Shown here: one piece after another, positions 44,359 to 52,760 of the stretch | Position numbering within the stretch: the stretch's first letter is position 1 | How the letters are laid out: every line of letters begins with the position of its first letter | Assembly (NCBI GenBank): GCA_013138735.1 | Contig: WTCE01000112.1 | Coordinates: forward strand, 1 to 64,000 | DNA from: Crocinitomix sp. | Lineage (GTDB): Bacteria > Bacteroidota > Bacteroidia > Flavobacteriales_D > Crocinitomicaceae | Direction of reading: 5' to 3' | DNA length: 64,000 nt | Notes under the pieces: generated by a model | Told to the model about the DNA's origin: nothing | The model's database searches: none | The model's input: the letters and a program-made list of their open reading frames with translations, nothing else | Program-made: the position numbers and the translations under genes

Positions 44359-45105
44359 CTAATCCAGTAAACTACCGAATACTTTTTTCAATAAATCAGT
44401 CACTTGCGCAACAGGATCTTTTCGAATCTTTTTTTCTTCTTGCTTTACTAAATAAAACAGGCCAGAAATTCCTTTTTGTGTAACATACTCGTCCAAATCA
44501 GCAGTTACTTTGTCTTTACCGAATAAAGGTGCCCAGTTATTATAACGCGTCGCTATTGGGTTCCAATAGCTCGTTAATTTTACCGTTTCAATTGCATTGT
44601 GCACAACTGGTTTAAAAGCAGCCGTTAATGGTGAAGTAGTTTTATCCATTAAAAAAGTTGTTGCGGCTGAATCCGATCCTTTCAAAATTGAAAAACCGTC
44701 AGAAATACTCATATTCCTAATTGCATCAACAAAAATTGGTGCTGCTTTTTTAGAAGCTTCTTCAGCCGCACGGTTAAGAGTAAGTGTGATTTCGTCCACC
44801 TTTCCTTGTAAACCCCATTTAATAGCCTGGTCTTTCATTGCAACTGCACTTTCTGGAAAAGGAAGCTTAATAATGTCATTTTTGAAAAAACCGTCTGTAA
44901 GGCTCGCCTTACTTGCGCCATTTTTAATTCCAATTGTCAATGCCTCTTTTAATCCGGCTATTACTTCATCATTTGTGAGCGAAGGTGTAGTAACGCCTCC
45001 ATCTTCCCCACCATTGATTACTTCTCCGGCTACACTTTCTAATATATCACACTGTGTAAATGTTAACATACTGAGAAGTCCTAATACTATACTTAATTTT
45101 CTCAT
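44359..45105 (-). CDS. DUF4197 lipoprotein
   Basis: 248 residues from ATG 45105; the longer ORF would add 22 residues before the signal sequence. Signal MRKLSIVLGLLSMLTFTQC with a slightly atypical lipobox (FTQC). The rest is DUF4197: LTNDEVIAGLKEALTIGIKNG, FFKNDIIKLPFPE, LTLNRAAEEASKKAAPIF, then SYWNPIATRYNNWAPLFG and FYLVKQEEKKIRKDP. The family is helical, secreted and widespread in Bacteroidetes and Proteobacteria; function unknown. Confidence 0.9.
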   Translation of the reverse strand: MRKLSIVLGLLSMLTFTQCDILESVAGEVINGGEDGGVTTPSLTNDEVIAGLKEALTIGIKNGASKASLTDGFFKNDIIKLPFPESAVAMKDQAIKWGLQGKVDEITLTLNRAAEEASKKAAPIFVDAIRNMSISDGFSILKGSDSAATTFLMDKTTSPLTAAFKPVVHNAIETVKLTSYWNPIATRYNNWAPLFGKDKVTADLDEYVTQKGISGLFYLVKQEEKKIRKDPVAQVTDLLKKVFGSLLD

Positions 45106-45202
45106 CTTGATCCTTTCTTTATATTTGCTCAAACTTAATAATTTCTTTAAGTTTATCAAAAAGAATACCACGAATTAATTCATCCCAATTATATTACCAT
45201 AA

Positions 45203-46444
45203 ATGAACGCGATAATTATTACAATAGGAGACGAAATCCTTGTCGGACAAACCGTTGACACAAACTCGGCTCACATTGCAAGAGAACTTAACCTTCTTGG
45301 TATTTCAATAAAAGAAATTGTGAGTATTTCTGACACCGCCGAACATATTATTAAAACAGTAGACCAAGCCATTGGAAATTGTGACTTTTTAATTCTAACT
45401 GGCGGCTTAGGCCCAACCAATGACGATATTACTAAAAAAGTTTTAACCGATTACTTTAAAGATGAATTGGTCATGTATCCAGCTGTTTTAGAGCGGATCA
45501 AAAACTACTTTGTAAAATTTAACAAACCATTTTTAGAAGTGAATGGCCTGCAAGCCATGTTACCCAAAAAAGCAACAATACTGGAAAACGAATTAGGAAC
45601 AGCCAGTGGTATGTGGTTTAAAGAAAAGGGTTGCAATGTTTTGGCCATGCCAGGTGTACCCTATGAAATGAAAGGCTTATTGGATAAATTTACTGAAGCT
45701 ATTTCTAAAGAATACGCCGTAGGTGATTTTTACCATAGAACGGTACAGGTGATTGGCATTGGCGAATCATACTTGGCACAAATGTTAGAAAGTTGGGAAG
45801 CCAAAAATAGAGGCGAAGGAATTAGTGTATCCTATCTTCCCTCTGTTGGCACCTTAAAACTGCGACTAACAGGGACATTGGAACAAAAAGAAACAATTGA
45901 CCGCAGAATTCAGCACTTAATTGACACTTACAGTAAATATGTAATAGGCGGTGAGTTTGACACGATTGAAAAAGTGATTGGTGCATTACTTGTCAGAAAG
46001 CAGATGACATTAGGTACAATTGAAAGTTGTACAGGCGGAAGCATTGCCAAAAAAATTGTTTCCATTTCAGGCTCAAGTGCCTTCTATTTAGGATCGATTA
46101 TATCATATACCAATAAATTAAAGGAAGAGCTTGTAGGCGTTAAAAAGGCCACGTTAGTTGCAAATGGCGCAGTGTCTTCTGCCGTTGTGAAGGAAATGGC
46201 TGAAAATGGGCGCAAAAAATTAGGCATTGATTATTGCATAAGTGTATCTGGTATTGCGGGGCCAACTGGCGGAAGTGATGCAAAACCTGTTGGCACCATT
46301 TGGATTGGAATTGCCACTCCTACAGCAACCTATACGAAACTGTTTAATTTTGGATTGAATCGCAAAAGGAACATTCAAGGAACGGTGGTAGCTTCACTCA
46401 ATTTTTTAAGACTAATTTTAACCGATCAAATCGAGTCGGAGTAG
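45203..46444 (+). CDS. cinA: CinA-like protein, molybdopterin-binding fold plus NMN amidase domain
   Basis: 413 residues, full length. N-terminal MoCF-like COG1058 domain: AIIITIGDEILVGQTVDTNSA, LTGGLGPTNDDITK, MPGVPYEMKGL (about 1-170). C-terminal PncC-type nicotinamide nucleotide amidase domain from about 255: TIESCTGGSIAKKIVSISGSS, FYLGSIISYTNKLK and SGIAGPTGGSDAKPVGTIWIG. Works in NAD salvage (deamidation of NMN); the competence name is historical. Divergent from DUF4197; followed by the L28 operon after 137 bp. Confidence 0.95.
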   Translation: MNAIIITIGDEILVGQTVDTNSAHIARELNLLGISIKEIVSISDTAEHIIKTVDQAIGNCDFLILTGGLGPTNDDITKKVLTDYFKDELVMYPAVLERIKNYFVKFNKPFLEVNGLQAMLPKKATILENELGTASGMWFKEKGCNVLAMPGVPYEMKGLLDKFTEAISKEYAVGDFYHRTVQVIGIGESYLAQMLESWEAKNRGEGISVSYLPSVGTLKLRLTGTLEQKETIDRRIQHLIDTYSKYVIGGEFDTIEKVIGALLVRKQMTLGTIESCTGGSIAKKIVSISGSSAFYLGSIISYTNKLKEELVGVKKATLVANGAVSSAVVKEMAENGRKKLGIDYCISVSGIAGPTGGSDAKPVGTIWIGIATPTATYTKLFNFGLNRKRNIQGTVVASLNFLRLILTDQIESE

Positions 46445-46581
46445 AATTTTATAAAAAAAGATGGCGCAATTTATCCTCATTCAAAATTAAAGAATTATTT
46501 TTGCCTTTTATTTGTAAAACCAGAAAATAATGAGTTACTTTGCACTCCATTTTTGGAAGTAGTGCAGTAAATATATAGAAA

Positions 46582-46818
46582 ATGTCAAAAATTTGTCAAT
46601 TAACAGGAAAGAAGGTAATGTCTGGGAACAACGTTTCTCACTCAAAAAGAAGAACTAAGAGAAAGTTCTTGCCGAACCTTATTACCAAGAAGTTTTATAT
46701 CCCTGAAGAAGATCGTCACGTAACACTTAAAATTAGTGCTTCGTCGTTAAGAACGGTTAATAAAATTGGAATCTCTGCTGCAATGAAAAAAGCAAAAGAA
46801 CAAGGGTTTTTAAAATAA
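46582..46818 (+). CDS. rpmB: 50S ribosomal protein L28
   Basis: 78 residues, [21 protein letters not shown] is the L28 start, followed by the [15 protein letters not shown] segment. The zinc-ribbon cysteines of some L28 forms are absent except Cys5. First gene of the rpmB-rpmG-DUF4295 operon. A near match to the -7 box (TTACTTTG) lies about 45 nt upstream, giving a relatively long leader. Confidence 0.97.
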   Translation: MSKICQLTGKKVMSGNNVSHSKRRTKRKFLPNLITKKFYIPEEDRHVTLKISASSLRTVNKIGISAAMKKAKEQGFLK

Positions 46819-46839
46819 TCTTTTTTAAAGAAATTAGAA

Positions 46840-47025
46840 ATGGCTAAAAGTAAAGGAAATAGAGTTCAAGTTATATTAGAGTGCACTGAGCACAAAGAAT
46901 CTGGAAAACCAGGTACATCTAGATATGTAACTACGAAGAATAGAAAAAACTCTCCAGACAGAATGGAATTGAAGAAATTCAACCCAATCTTAAAGAGAAT
47001 GACTGTTCACAAAGAAATTAAATAA
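46840..47025 (+). CDS. rpmG: 50S ribosomal protein L33
   Basis: 61 residues: [41 protein letters not shown]. Only one cysteine of the usual four of the zinc-binding form remains, so this is the Cys-minus (C-) paralogue. Second gene of the L28-L33-DUF4295 set; 21 bp behind rpmB. Confidence 0.97.
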   Translation: MAKSKGNRVQVILECTEHKESGKPGTSRYVTTKNRKNSPDRMELKKFNPILKRMTVHKEIK

Positions 47026-47034
47026 AATTAAGAA

Positions 47035-47120
47035 TAACGATAAAAGATTATAGATCAAAGACTTTAAGGTTCATTCCTAATCCAGTCTTTTCTCTTGTAT
47101 CTTTCATCTAAAATCTAAAC
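47035..47120. repeat. two opposed arrays of degenerate 7-bp repeats
   Basis: Left arm 47035-47062, four heptamers ending in GAT or GAC: taacgat, aaaagat, tatagat, caaagac. Right arm 47086-47120, five heptamers beginning with TCT: tcttttc, tcttgta, tctttca, tctaaaa, tctaaac. The arms are inverted relative to each other (GAT against ATC) with a 23-nt spacer and could pair in RNA. They occupy nearly the whole gap between rpmG and the DUF4295 gene. Confidence 0.7.
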
Positions 47121-47123
47121 ATC

Positions 47124-47273
47124 ATGGCTAAGAAAACAGTAGCATCATTGCAAACAGGTGGAGGTAAAGAGCACACAAAGTGTATCAAAATGTCCAAAAA
47201 TGAAAAAGGGTCGTATGGCTTCAAAACTGAGATTGTTCACAATGACAGGGTAAAAGATTGGTTTACCAAATAA
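47124..47273 (+). CDS. DUF4295 small protein
   Basis: 49 residues, ATG 47124 to TAA 47271-47273: MAKKTVASLQTGGGKEHTK, then KMSKNEKGSYGFKTEIV and a final KDWFTK. Conserved in Bacteroidetes directly after rpmB-rpmG, as here. The basic charge and the constant ribosomal context suggest a ribosome-associated factor, but no function is known to me. Followed by a terminator at 47304-47335. Too short for many gene finders. Confidence 0.9.
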   Translation: MAKKTVASLQTGGGKEHTKCIKMSKNEKGSYGFKTEIVHNDRVKDWFTK

Positions 47274-47303
47274 CCGATTTGAAAAAAATATTATAATCTT
47301 AAC

Positions 47304-47335
47304 AGCTTCTTCCTTTACAGGGAGAAGCTTTTGTT
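47304..47335 (+). terminator. Rho-independent terminator of the L28-L33-DUF4295 operon
   Basis: AGCTTCTTCC (47304-47313) pairs with GGGAGAAGCT (47320-47329), one G-U pair, loop TTTACA, then TTTTGTT. It lies immediately before the ftsY promoter box. Confidence 0.8.
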
Positions 47336-47342
47336 ATATTTG
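47335..47342 (+). promoter_or_regulatory. -7 box TATATTTG three nt before the ftsY start
   Basis: Perfect TAnnTTTG directly behind the terminator T-run. The ftsY ATG starts at 47346, which leaves no room for a leader. Confidence 0.5.
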
Positions 47343-47345
47343 ACT

Positions 47346-48299
47346 ATGGGAATTTTTGATTTTTTTTCTAAAGACAAAAAAGAGAGTCTTGATAAAGGAC
47401 TCGAAAAAACGAAACAAAGTTTCTTATCTAAACTAACGCGTACAGTTGTTGGAAAATCACGTGTTGATGATGAAGTTTTAGATGAGTTAGAAGAAGTACT
47501 AATTACATCTGACGTTGGTGTTGAAACAACCCTCAAAATTATTGAGCGGATTGAAGCACGCGTATCGAAAGACAAGTATGTTGGTACGGATGAATTAAAC
47601 GGCATTTTGAAACAAGAGATTGCTGCCTTGCTCGAAGAAAACAATACCAACGATTTACAAGATTTTGTAACGCCAAACGATACAGGCGAACCATATGTGA
47701 TTATGGTTGTAGGTGTTAATGGCGTTGGTAAAACAACCACCATTGGAAAATTGGCACATCAATTAAAAACCGCTGGTAAAAGCGTTGTATTAGGTGCGGC
47801 AGATACATTTAGAGCGGCCGCTGTGGATCAATTAATAATTTGGTCAGAACGCGTAGGTGTACCAATTGTACAACAAGGAATGGGTGCCGACCCTGCTTCG
47901 GTTGCCTTTGACACACTGCAATCAGCCAAAGCACAAGGTGCTGACATTGCAATTATTGATACTGCCGGAAGATTGCATAATAAGGTGAATTTGATGAACG
48001 AGTTAACCAAAATTAAAAACGTAATGGGTAAAATCATACCCGGAGCACCGCACGAAATTTTATTAGTATTGGATGGTTCAACTGGACAAAATGCATTTGA
48101 ACAAGCCAAACAATTTTCATTGTCAACTGAAATTAATGCGTTGGCTATTACAAAATTAGACGGAACAGCAAAAGGTGGCGTTGTAATCGGAATTTCAGAC
48201 CAAATGAAGGTGCCTGTTAAATACATTGGCGTTGGTGAAGGAATTGAAGACTTGCAAGTATTTAATAAAGCGGCATTTGTTGAATCTCTTTTCAATTGA
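47346..48299 (+). CDS. ftsY: signal recognition particle receptor FtsY
   Basis: 317 residues from ATG 47346; the longer ORF starts five codons upstream inside the terminator/promoter. SRP-type GTPase that docks ribosome-nascent chains at the membrane. MGIFDFFSKDKKESLDKGLEKTKQSF is the amphipathic N-terminus (no long acidic A domain); NG domain with P-loop GVNGVGKTTT, DTFRAAAVDQL, DTAGRLHNK, and TKLDGTAKGG. Its stop is followed after one base by the next ATG. Confidence 0.96.
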   Translation: MGIFDFFSKDKKESLDKGLEKTKQSFLSKLTRTVVGKSRVDDEVLDELEEVLITSDVGVETTLKIIERIEARVSKDKYVGTDELNGILKQEIAALLEENNTNDLQDFVTPNDTGEPYVIMVVGVNGVGKTTTIGKLAHQLKTAGKSVVLGAADTFRAAAVDQLIIWSERVGVPIVQQGMGADPASVAFDTLQSAKAQGADIAIIDTAGRLHNKVNLMNELTKIKNVMGKIIPGAPHEILLVLDGSTGQNAFEQAKQFSLSTEINALAITKLDGTAKGGVVIGISDQMKVPVKYIGVGEGIEDLQVFNKAAFVESLFN

Positions 48300-48300
48300 T

Positions 48301-48684
48301 ATGCGCTGGCTAATTCTCCTTTTCGTTTCTTTTCAGTTGGCCACAAGTTACGGTCAAAACACTGATTCTACGGCATGTTCTCAAATCAAAACTGGAGAGT
48401 TTTATGTCATCAATAAAGGTGATACCTGCTTTATTTCAAGAACCGCAGACCGTCAAACAGAAAAATGTAATGGTAGTGATTCCGAATACGAATTGATTGT
48501 TATTTGGTTATCAGAAAAAAAATATATCCTCCGAGACGTTCATTATAATCCCTCTACTAATCCACGTGTTATGCGTAAAGATGTGGTGATGACAATAATG
48601 AATAAAACGCTCGATTGGCACGTGGTAAACGTAAAAATTAAAGGGCAAAAAAACCGGTTAATGACCGTTTATTGCAATAAGTAA
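48301..48684 (+). CDS. small secreted protein of unknown function
   Basis: 127 residues from ATG 48301; signal peptide MRWLILLFVSFQLATSYGQ. Mature part: ACSQIKTGEFYVINKGDTCFISRT, a short beta-rich domain with YELIVIWLSEKKYILRDVHYNP and a basic end. Proteins beginning with this ACSxIKTGxF motif occur as small secreted proteins in Flavobacteriales; I cannot give a function. One base after ftsY and 5 bp before rimO, so all three are one operon. Confidence 0.78.
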   Translation: MRWLILLFVSFQLATSYGQNTDSTACSQIKTGEFYVINKGDTCFISRTADRQTEKCNGSDSEYELIVIWLSEKKYILRDVHYNPSTNPRVMRKDVVMTIMNKTLDWHVVNVKIKGQKNRLMTVYCNK

Positions 48685-48689
48685 TTCGA

Positions 48690-50009
48690 ATGAAAACAAA
48701 GACTTTAAAAAAGAACAAGGTAAACGTTGTGACACTTGGATGTTCAAAAAATATTTTTGACTCTGAGATCATGATGGCACAATTGCAAGCCAATAAGTTT
48801 ACTGTTGAACATGAAGCGCAGCAAGATGATTCAGAAATTGTAATCATCAATACATGCGGTTTTATTGATAATGCTAAGCAAGAATCAATTGAAACAATTA
48901 TTCGTTATGCAGATGCAAAGGCGGCAGGTTTAGTTGAGAAAGTTTATGTCACCGGCTGTTTATCTGAGCGATATAAAGAAGAGTTGAAAGCTGATATCCC
49001 TGAAATTGACGGATATTTTGGAACACGCGATTTACCGCGTTTATTAAAGACCTTAAAAGCGGATTATAAAAAAGAGTTGGTTGGCGAACGCTTATTAACG
49101 ACACCGTCACACTACGCTTATTTTAAAATTGCGGAAGGTTGCGACCGTCCCTGTTCATTTTGTGCAATTCCGCTCATGCGCGGGAAACACGTTTCAACAC
49201 CAATTGATCAATTAGTGAACAATGCAAAGTCGTTGGCCGAGAAAGGTGTGAAAGAATTGATGCTAATTGCGCAAGATTTGACCTATTATGGGTTGGACAT
49301 TTATAAAAAGCGAAACTTAGCCGAGTTGTTAGATAAACTTTCTGATGTAAATGGAATTGATTGGATTCGCTTGCATTATGCATTCCCTTCAGGCTTCCCA
49401 ATGGATGTTTTGGATGTAATGAAAGGTCGTGAAAATGTTTGCAATTACTTAGATATGCCTTTACAGCATGGTTCGTCTGCAATGCTTAAAGCAATGAAAC
49501 GCGGAATTACAAGAGAAAAAACAGAAGATCTGATTGCAAAAATTAGAGATAAAGTACCGGGAATTGCCTTACGAACTACACTTATTGCTGGTTTTCCAGG
49601 TGAAACAGATGCTGATTTTCAAGAAATGTACGATTGGGTTGAAAAATCACGTTTCGAACGCCTTGGAATCTTCACCTATTCTCATGAAGAGAACACTTCG
49701 GCGTATGTCTTAGATGATAATGTGCCTGCTGAATTGAAACAAGAACGTGCAGATATCATTATGGATTTGCAAGCTGGAATCTCGCATGATCTGAATCAAG
49801 CTAAAATTGGCAAAACCTTTAAAGTGCTTATTGATAAAGCTGAAGGTGATTATTTTATTGGGCGAACAGAATTTGATTCTCCTGAAGTAGACAATGAGGT
49901 ATTGGTTAAGATTTCAGAAGAAAACCATGTTAGAATTGGTGATTTTGCAAATATCAAGATTGAGTCTGCTGATCATTATGATTTGTACGGTAATGTTGTT
50001 CTAGGTTAA
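48690..50009 (+). CDS. rimO: ribosomal protein S12 methylthiotransferase RimO
   Basis: 439 residues. Radical-SAM enzyme that adds a methylthio group to an aspartate of S12. N-terminal MTTase domain VNVVTLGCSKNIFDSEIMMAQL, NTCGFIDNAKQESI; radical-SAM cluster CDRPCSFC with CAIPLMRGKH; C-terminal TRAM domain (FKVLIDKAEGDYFIGRTEFDSPEVD). The ftsY-rimO neighbourhood is usual in Bacteroidetes. Convergent with the HigBA pair 64 bp away. Confidence 0.96.
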   Translation: MKTKTLKKNKVNVVTLGCSKNIFDSEIMMAQLQANKFTVEHEAQQDDSEIVIINTCGFIDNAKQESIETIIRYADAKAAGLVEKVYVTGCLSERYKEELKADIPEIDGYFGTRDLPRLLKTLKADYKKELVGERLLTTPSHYAYFKIAEGCDRPCSFCAIPLMRGKHVSTPIDQLVNNAKSLAEKGVKELMLIAQDLTYYGLDIYKKRNLAELLDKLSDVNGIDWIRLHYAFPSGFPMDVLDVMKGRENVCNYLDMPLQHGSSAMLKAMKRGITREKTEDLIAKIRDKVPGIALRTTLIAGFPGETDADFQEMYDWVEKSRFERLGIFTYSHEENTSAYVLDDNVPAELKQERADIIMDLQAGISHDLNQAKIGKTFKVLIDKAEGDYFIGRTEFDSPEVDNEVLVKISEENHVRIGDFANIKIESADHYDLYGNVVLG

Positions 50010-50073
50010 ATCATAATTATAAAACCCCATCTTTCTCCAACTTAAAGAAGAATAGGCATCTATAAATGTGATA

Positions 50074-50400
50074 TTAGACTGTTCTAAAATCAAATTCATT
50101 CAATTCAATACTGAATTTAATGTTGGTTTTCAAAGCTTTAAAAACTTTCAATATTGTTTCAATGGTAACATTTTTTGCGTTTCGCTCTAGTTTAGATATT
50201 TGAGATTTTTGAACCCCAACTAAACTTCCTAATTGTTCTTGCGTTAATTTTCGCTCTTTGCGAACGGATTTTATTGTTTCACCGAGGATATCTAAGCTTA
50301 AATCAAACTCGTATTTATCACGCTCTTCGGACCCAACTTTACCAATATGTTTATCTTTCATTTGGTCAAGTGTCATTGACCTTATTTTTTTAGTTGCCAT
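50074..50400 (-). CDS. HigA-like antitoxin, XRE-family helix-turn-helix
   Basis: 108 residues; residues 34-92 are a Cro/C1-type HTH (LGETIKSVRKERKLTQEQLGSLVGVQKSQISKLER). Follows the toxin gene by 6 bp (HigB first, HigA second), the order typical of HigBA pairs. Expected to bind and neutralise HigB and to repress the operon. Confidence 0.9.
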   Translation of the reverse strand: MATKKIRSMTLDQMKDKHIGKVGSEERDKYEFDLSLDILGETIKSVRKERKLTQEQLGSLVGVQKSQISKLERNAKNVTIETILKVFKALKTNIKFSIELNEFDFRTV

Positions 50401-50406
50401 AATCTA

Positions 50407-50736
50407 TTATTTAAAATATTCAACTCTTATTTTCTTTGCCTTTTCTATTTCCACTTTTGGAACCTTACTCACTTTTTTAATGATTCCATGCGTTGTAATT
50501 ACTAAAGAATTACTTTCTCCAGTTTTATCCCAAAAGGCAAATAATCTATATTGAATTCCGCCATATTGAGTTCGAAATTCCCAAATATCATCATTCAACT
50601 TTTTGAATAATTTAGGATCAATAGTATATTTCGACTTGTCTAAATTGTAAAAGATTTTCCTTCTACTTTTTGCGTCAAGTTGCTCCACAAAATCAATTGC
50701 TTGATCAAGAAAAATGATATCGAATTTTGGGTTCAT
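50407..50736 (-). CDS. HigB-like toxin, RelE/ParE superfamily (Gp49-like)
   Basis: 109 residues: FDIIFLDQAIDFVEQLDAKSRRKIFYNL, LFKKLNDDIWEFRTQYGGIQYRLFAFWD, VITTHGIIKKVSKVP is the phage-derived Gp49/HigB fold of ribosome-dependent mRNA interferases. Conserved basic and aromatic residues (E-F-R-T, Y-R-L-F-A, H-G-I-I-K-K) are in place, so the toxin should be active. A TATCTTTA box at 50763-50770 (minus) lies 27 nt upstream. Single isolated TA module between rimO and the propeller genes. Confidence 0.9.
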   Translation of the reverse strand: MNPKFDIIFLDQAIDFVEQLDAKSRRKIFYNLDKSKYTIDPKLFKKLNDDIWEFRTQYGGIQYRLFAFWDKTGESNSLVITTHGIIKKVSKVPKVEIEKAKKIRVEYFK

Positions 50737-50762
50737 TATACAATTATTTCTTATTACTCTGA

Positions 50763-50770
50763 TAAAGATA
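50763..50770 (-). promoter_or_regulatory. -7 box TATCTTTA for higBA
   Basis: One mismatch to TAnnTTTG, 26 nt before the toxin start. No clear palindrome for HigA was found beside it. Confidence 0.35.
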
Positions 50771-50913
50771 CAATAAAAAGTTGACCTATAAGGACACTTT
50801 AGTCCAGTTTTTGAACAAATAAAGACGAATATTTAGAAAAGATGCAGAGATCATATTCAATTTTGGTTACAGTCGAATAGCAGCAGAACAAGAGATTTCA
50901 ATCAAAAAAAAAC

Positions 50914-51897
50914 CTACAACTCACTTAAGTCAATCCGATACACACCGTCTCCCCAAGTAAAAACGTGCAATATACTGTCGTTTTGAATCCACATATCAGT
51001 TGTGGTATCAAAAGCGATTCCTTCTATTTTTGTCCAGTTATAATCATTACGCATTAAATAACAACCTTGCCCCCAACTACCCGCTATCACATATTCTAAT
51101 TGCTCTATAACTACTACTTCATTCATTGTAATATTTGGAATGTTCTTCGTAATGAACCAATGCTCGCCACGATCATAACTAAAATAAAACACACCTGAAC
51201 TATCATTCGCGCCAGCAGCCCAAATTTTTGCAGAATTAACTGAGGAAATAGCCAAATCATAAAACATGATGCCATCATGCGTTAAAACAGATTGCCAAGA
51301 ACATCCTTGATCTATAGATCTTAAAACAGCTCCGCTAAATGACATAGCGTAAACTATTGAATCATTTTCTGGATCAATTTCAATTGACCAAGCACCAGTG
51401 CTTTTAATTATAGAATCTGCCGTGCAAGTAACCCAAGTATAGCCATTATCAAATGATTTGAGAATACCTTTATCCATTGTGACAGCATAGATTAATTGTG
51501 AATGTGGACTCACTTGAATAGAACGAATGTCTTGCGAAGGAAAGGCCAGTAACTTTTCCCAAGACTTGCCTTTATTCTCACTAATGAACAAGCCATTTTT
51601 CCATGTTCCAGCTAAATAAATATCGGCAGTAACTATTGCTACTGCTTGCACATCCTCAACATCAGGACTCAATGCTTTGCCTTTATTTAAAGCCGTCCAT
51701 TTTCCTTTATTATTCAAACCGTAAACACAACCACCCCCCTTTTTTTCTCCTTTTGTGCCTAAAAGACCACTATCCCCATCCACAACACTCGAACGAATAG
51801 TCAATCCTTTGAGTTGATGATCCACGGCTATGTTTTGACCACTTGCTGCAAAAATGATGAGAAAGGCACAAAAAAAGCTAAGAATTAATTTCATCAA
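50914..51897 (-). CDS. secreted Asp-box (BNR/sialidase-like) beta-propeller
   Basis: 327 residues, signal peptide MMKLILSFFCAFLIIFAASGQ. Four Asp-box-type repeats SxDxGxxW: SENKGKSWEK, SFDNGYTWVT, SIDQGCSWQS, SYDRGEHWFI. The fold is the WD40/YCF48-like propeller also present in sialidases; no catalytic residues of sialidases are seen, so a binding or structural role is likely. Overlaps the 3' end of the membrane protein gene by 4 bp. Confidence 0.85.
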   Translation of the reverse strand: MMKLILSFFCAFLIIFAASGQNIAVDHQLKGLTIRSSVVDGDSGLLGTKGEKKGGGCVYGLNNKGKWTALNKGKALSPDVEDVQAVAIVTADIYLAGTWKNGLFISENKGKSWEKLLAFPSQDIRSIQVSPHSQLIYAVTMDKGILKSFDNGYTWVTCTADSIIKSTGAWSIEIDPENDSIVYAMSFSGAVLRSIDQGCSWQSVLTHDGIMFYDLAISSVNSAKIWAAGANDSSGVFYFSYDRGEHWFITKNIPNITMNEVVVIEQLEYVIAGSWGQGCYLMRNDYNWTKIEGIAFDTTTDMWIQNDSILHVFTWGDGVYRIDLSEL

Positions 51898-52649
51898 TCT
51901 AATTTTTTATCATCTTGATCTGTTACGTCTTCAACATCAGTAACATCTTCATAATCTACAAAACCATCATCCGTTTGCTGTTGTTCTCTAAATTGCTCGA
52001 ATGGATTTGACCCCGCCCCTGCTTGTCCACCAAACTTAAAGCCACCTGTTTTTGGTCTATTAATTGGCTGACCGGTAAGTATACTACCAATAACATTTGC
52101 CGCGCGAATAAGCATGTTTATTAAAAAGAAAAAGGCGATTGCAGAAAAAATCCACCCCAAAATAGGAGCATTATAAATGCTATGGATACTGGCTGTAAAC
52201 CAATTTACAATTCCATTATCTACAATGAAAGGGTATTGTAAGCACACAATAAAAGCAACAATTGAACCGCTAAATATATAGCCATCAATTTTTGGATTAA
52301 CGGGAGGAACCAATAACGCCACCAGTTTATGTTGAGAGAATTGCCCAATTGTAGGACGGTTTTGGAATTTACCCATAAAGTAGAGCGCCATAACAGCTAT
52401 CCCAAGAATCATATTCGAAGTTGCCACACTTGTATTATCACCAGACTCCTGTGTATTTAGTATATAATTGGCCACCACCGAAACAAGCAATACATATTTA
52501 ATTACTAGCAATACTAAAAAGTGAATTGGTTTTAAACCAACATTCAATCGACCCGTGATGAAGTTTAACAAAATCATGAACAAACCCCAGATAAAACCAA
52601 AAATCGAAAAGGCAATTCCAAGTCCAAAAATAAAATTCAATACTTCCAT
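51894..52649 (-). CDS. membrane protein of unknown function
   Basis: 251 residues from ATG 52649; the longer ORF starts at a TTG five codons upstream. Six or so hydrophobic helices (e.g. FIFGLGIAFSIFGFIWGLFM; LVLLVIKYVLLVSVVANYIL; AILGIAVMALYF; IVAFIVCLQYPFIV; ILGWIFSAIAFFFLI) and an acidic cytosolic tail with VDYEDVTDVEDVTDQDD. No family recognised. The next gene (propeller) starts inside its stop codon, so the two form an operon. Confidence 0.75.
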   Translation of the reverse strand: MEVLNFIFGLGIAFSIFGFIWGLFMILLNFITGRLNVGLKPIHFLVLLVIKYVLLVSVVANYILNTQESGDNTSVATSNMILGIAVMALYFMGKFQNRPTIGQFSQHKLVALLVPPVNPKIDGYIFSGSIVAFIVCLQYPFIVDNGIVNWFTASIHSIYNAPILGWIFSAIAFFFLINMLIRAANVIGSILTGQPINRPKTGGFKFGGQAGAGSNPFEQFREQQQTDDGFVDYEDVTDVEDVTDQDDKKLD

Positions 52650-52760
52650 AATTAATAAGGGCAATATATAACACCCGATTTAGTAGGATCAATTAACATG
52701 CAAAAGCAATTTTAAATAAAAAATACTGCCAAAATTTACCTTTTGCTGCCATGCTGACAT

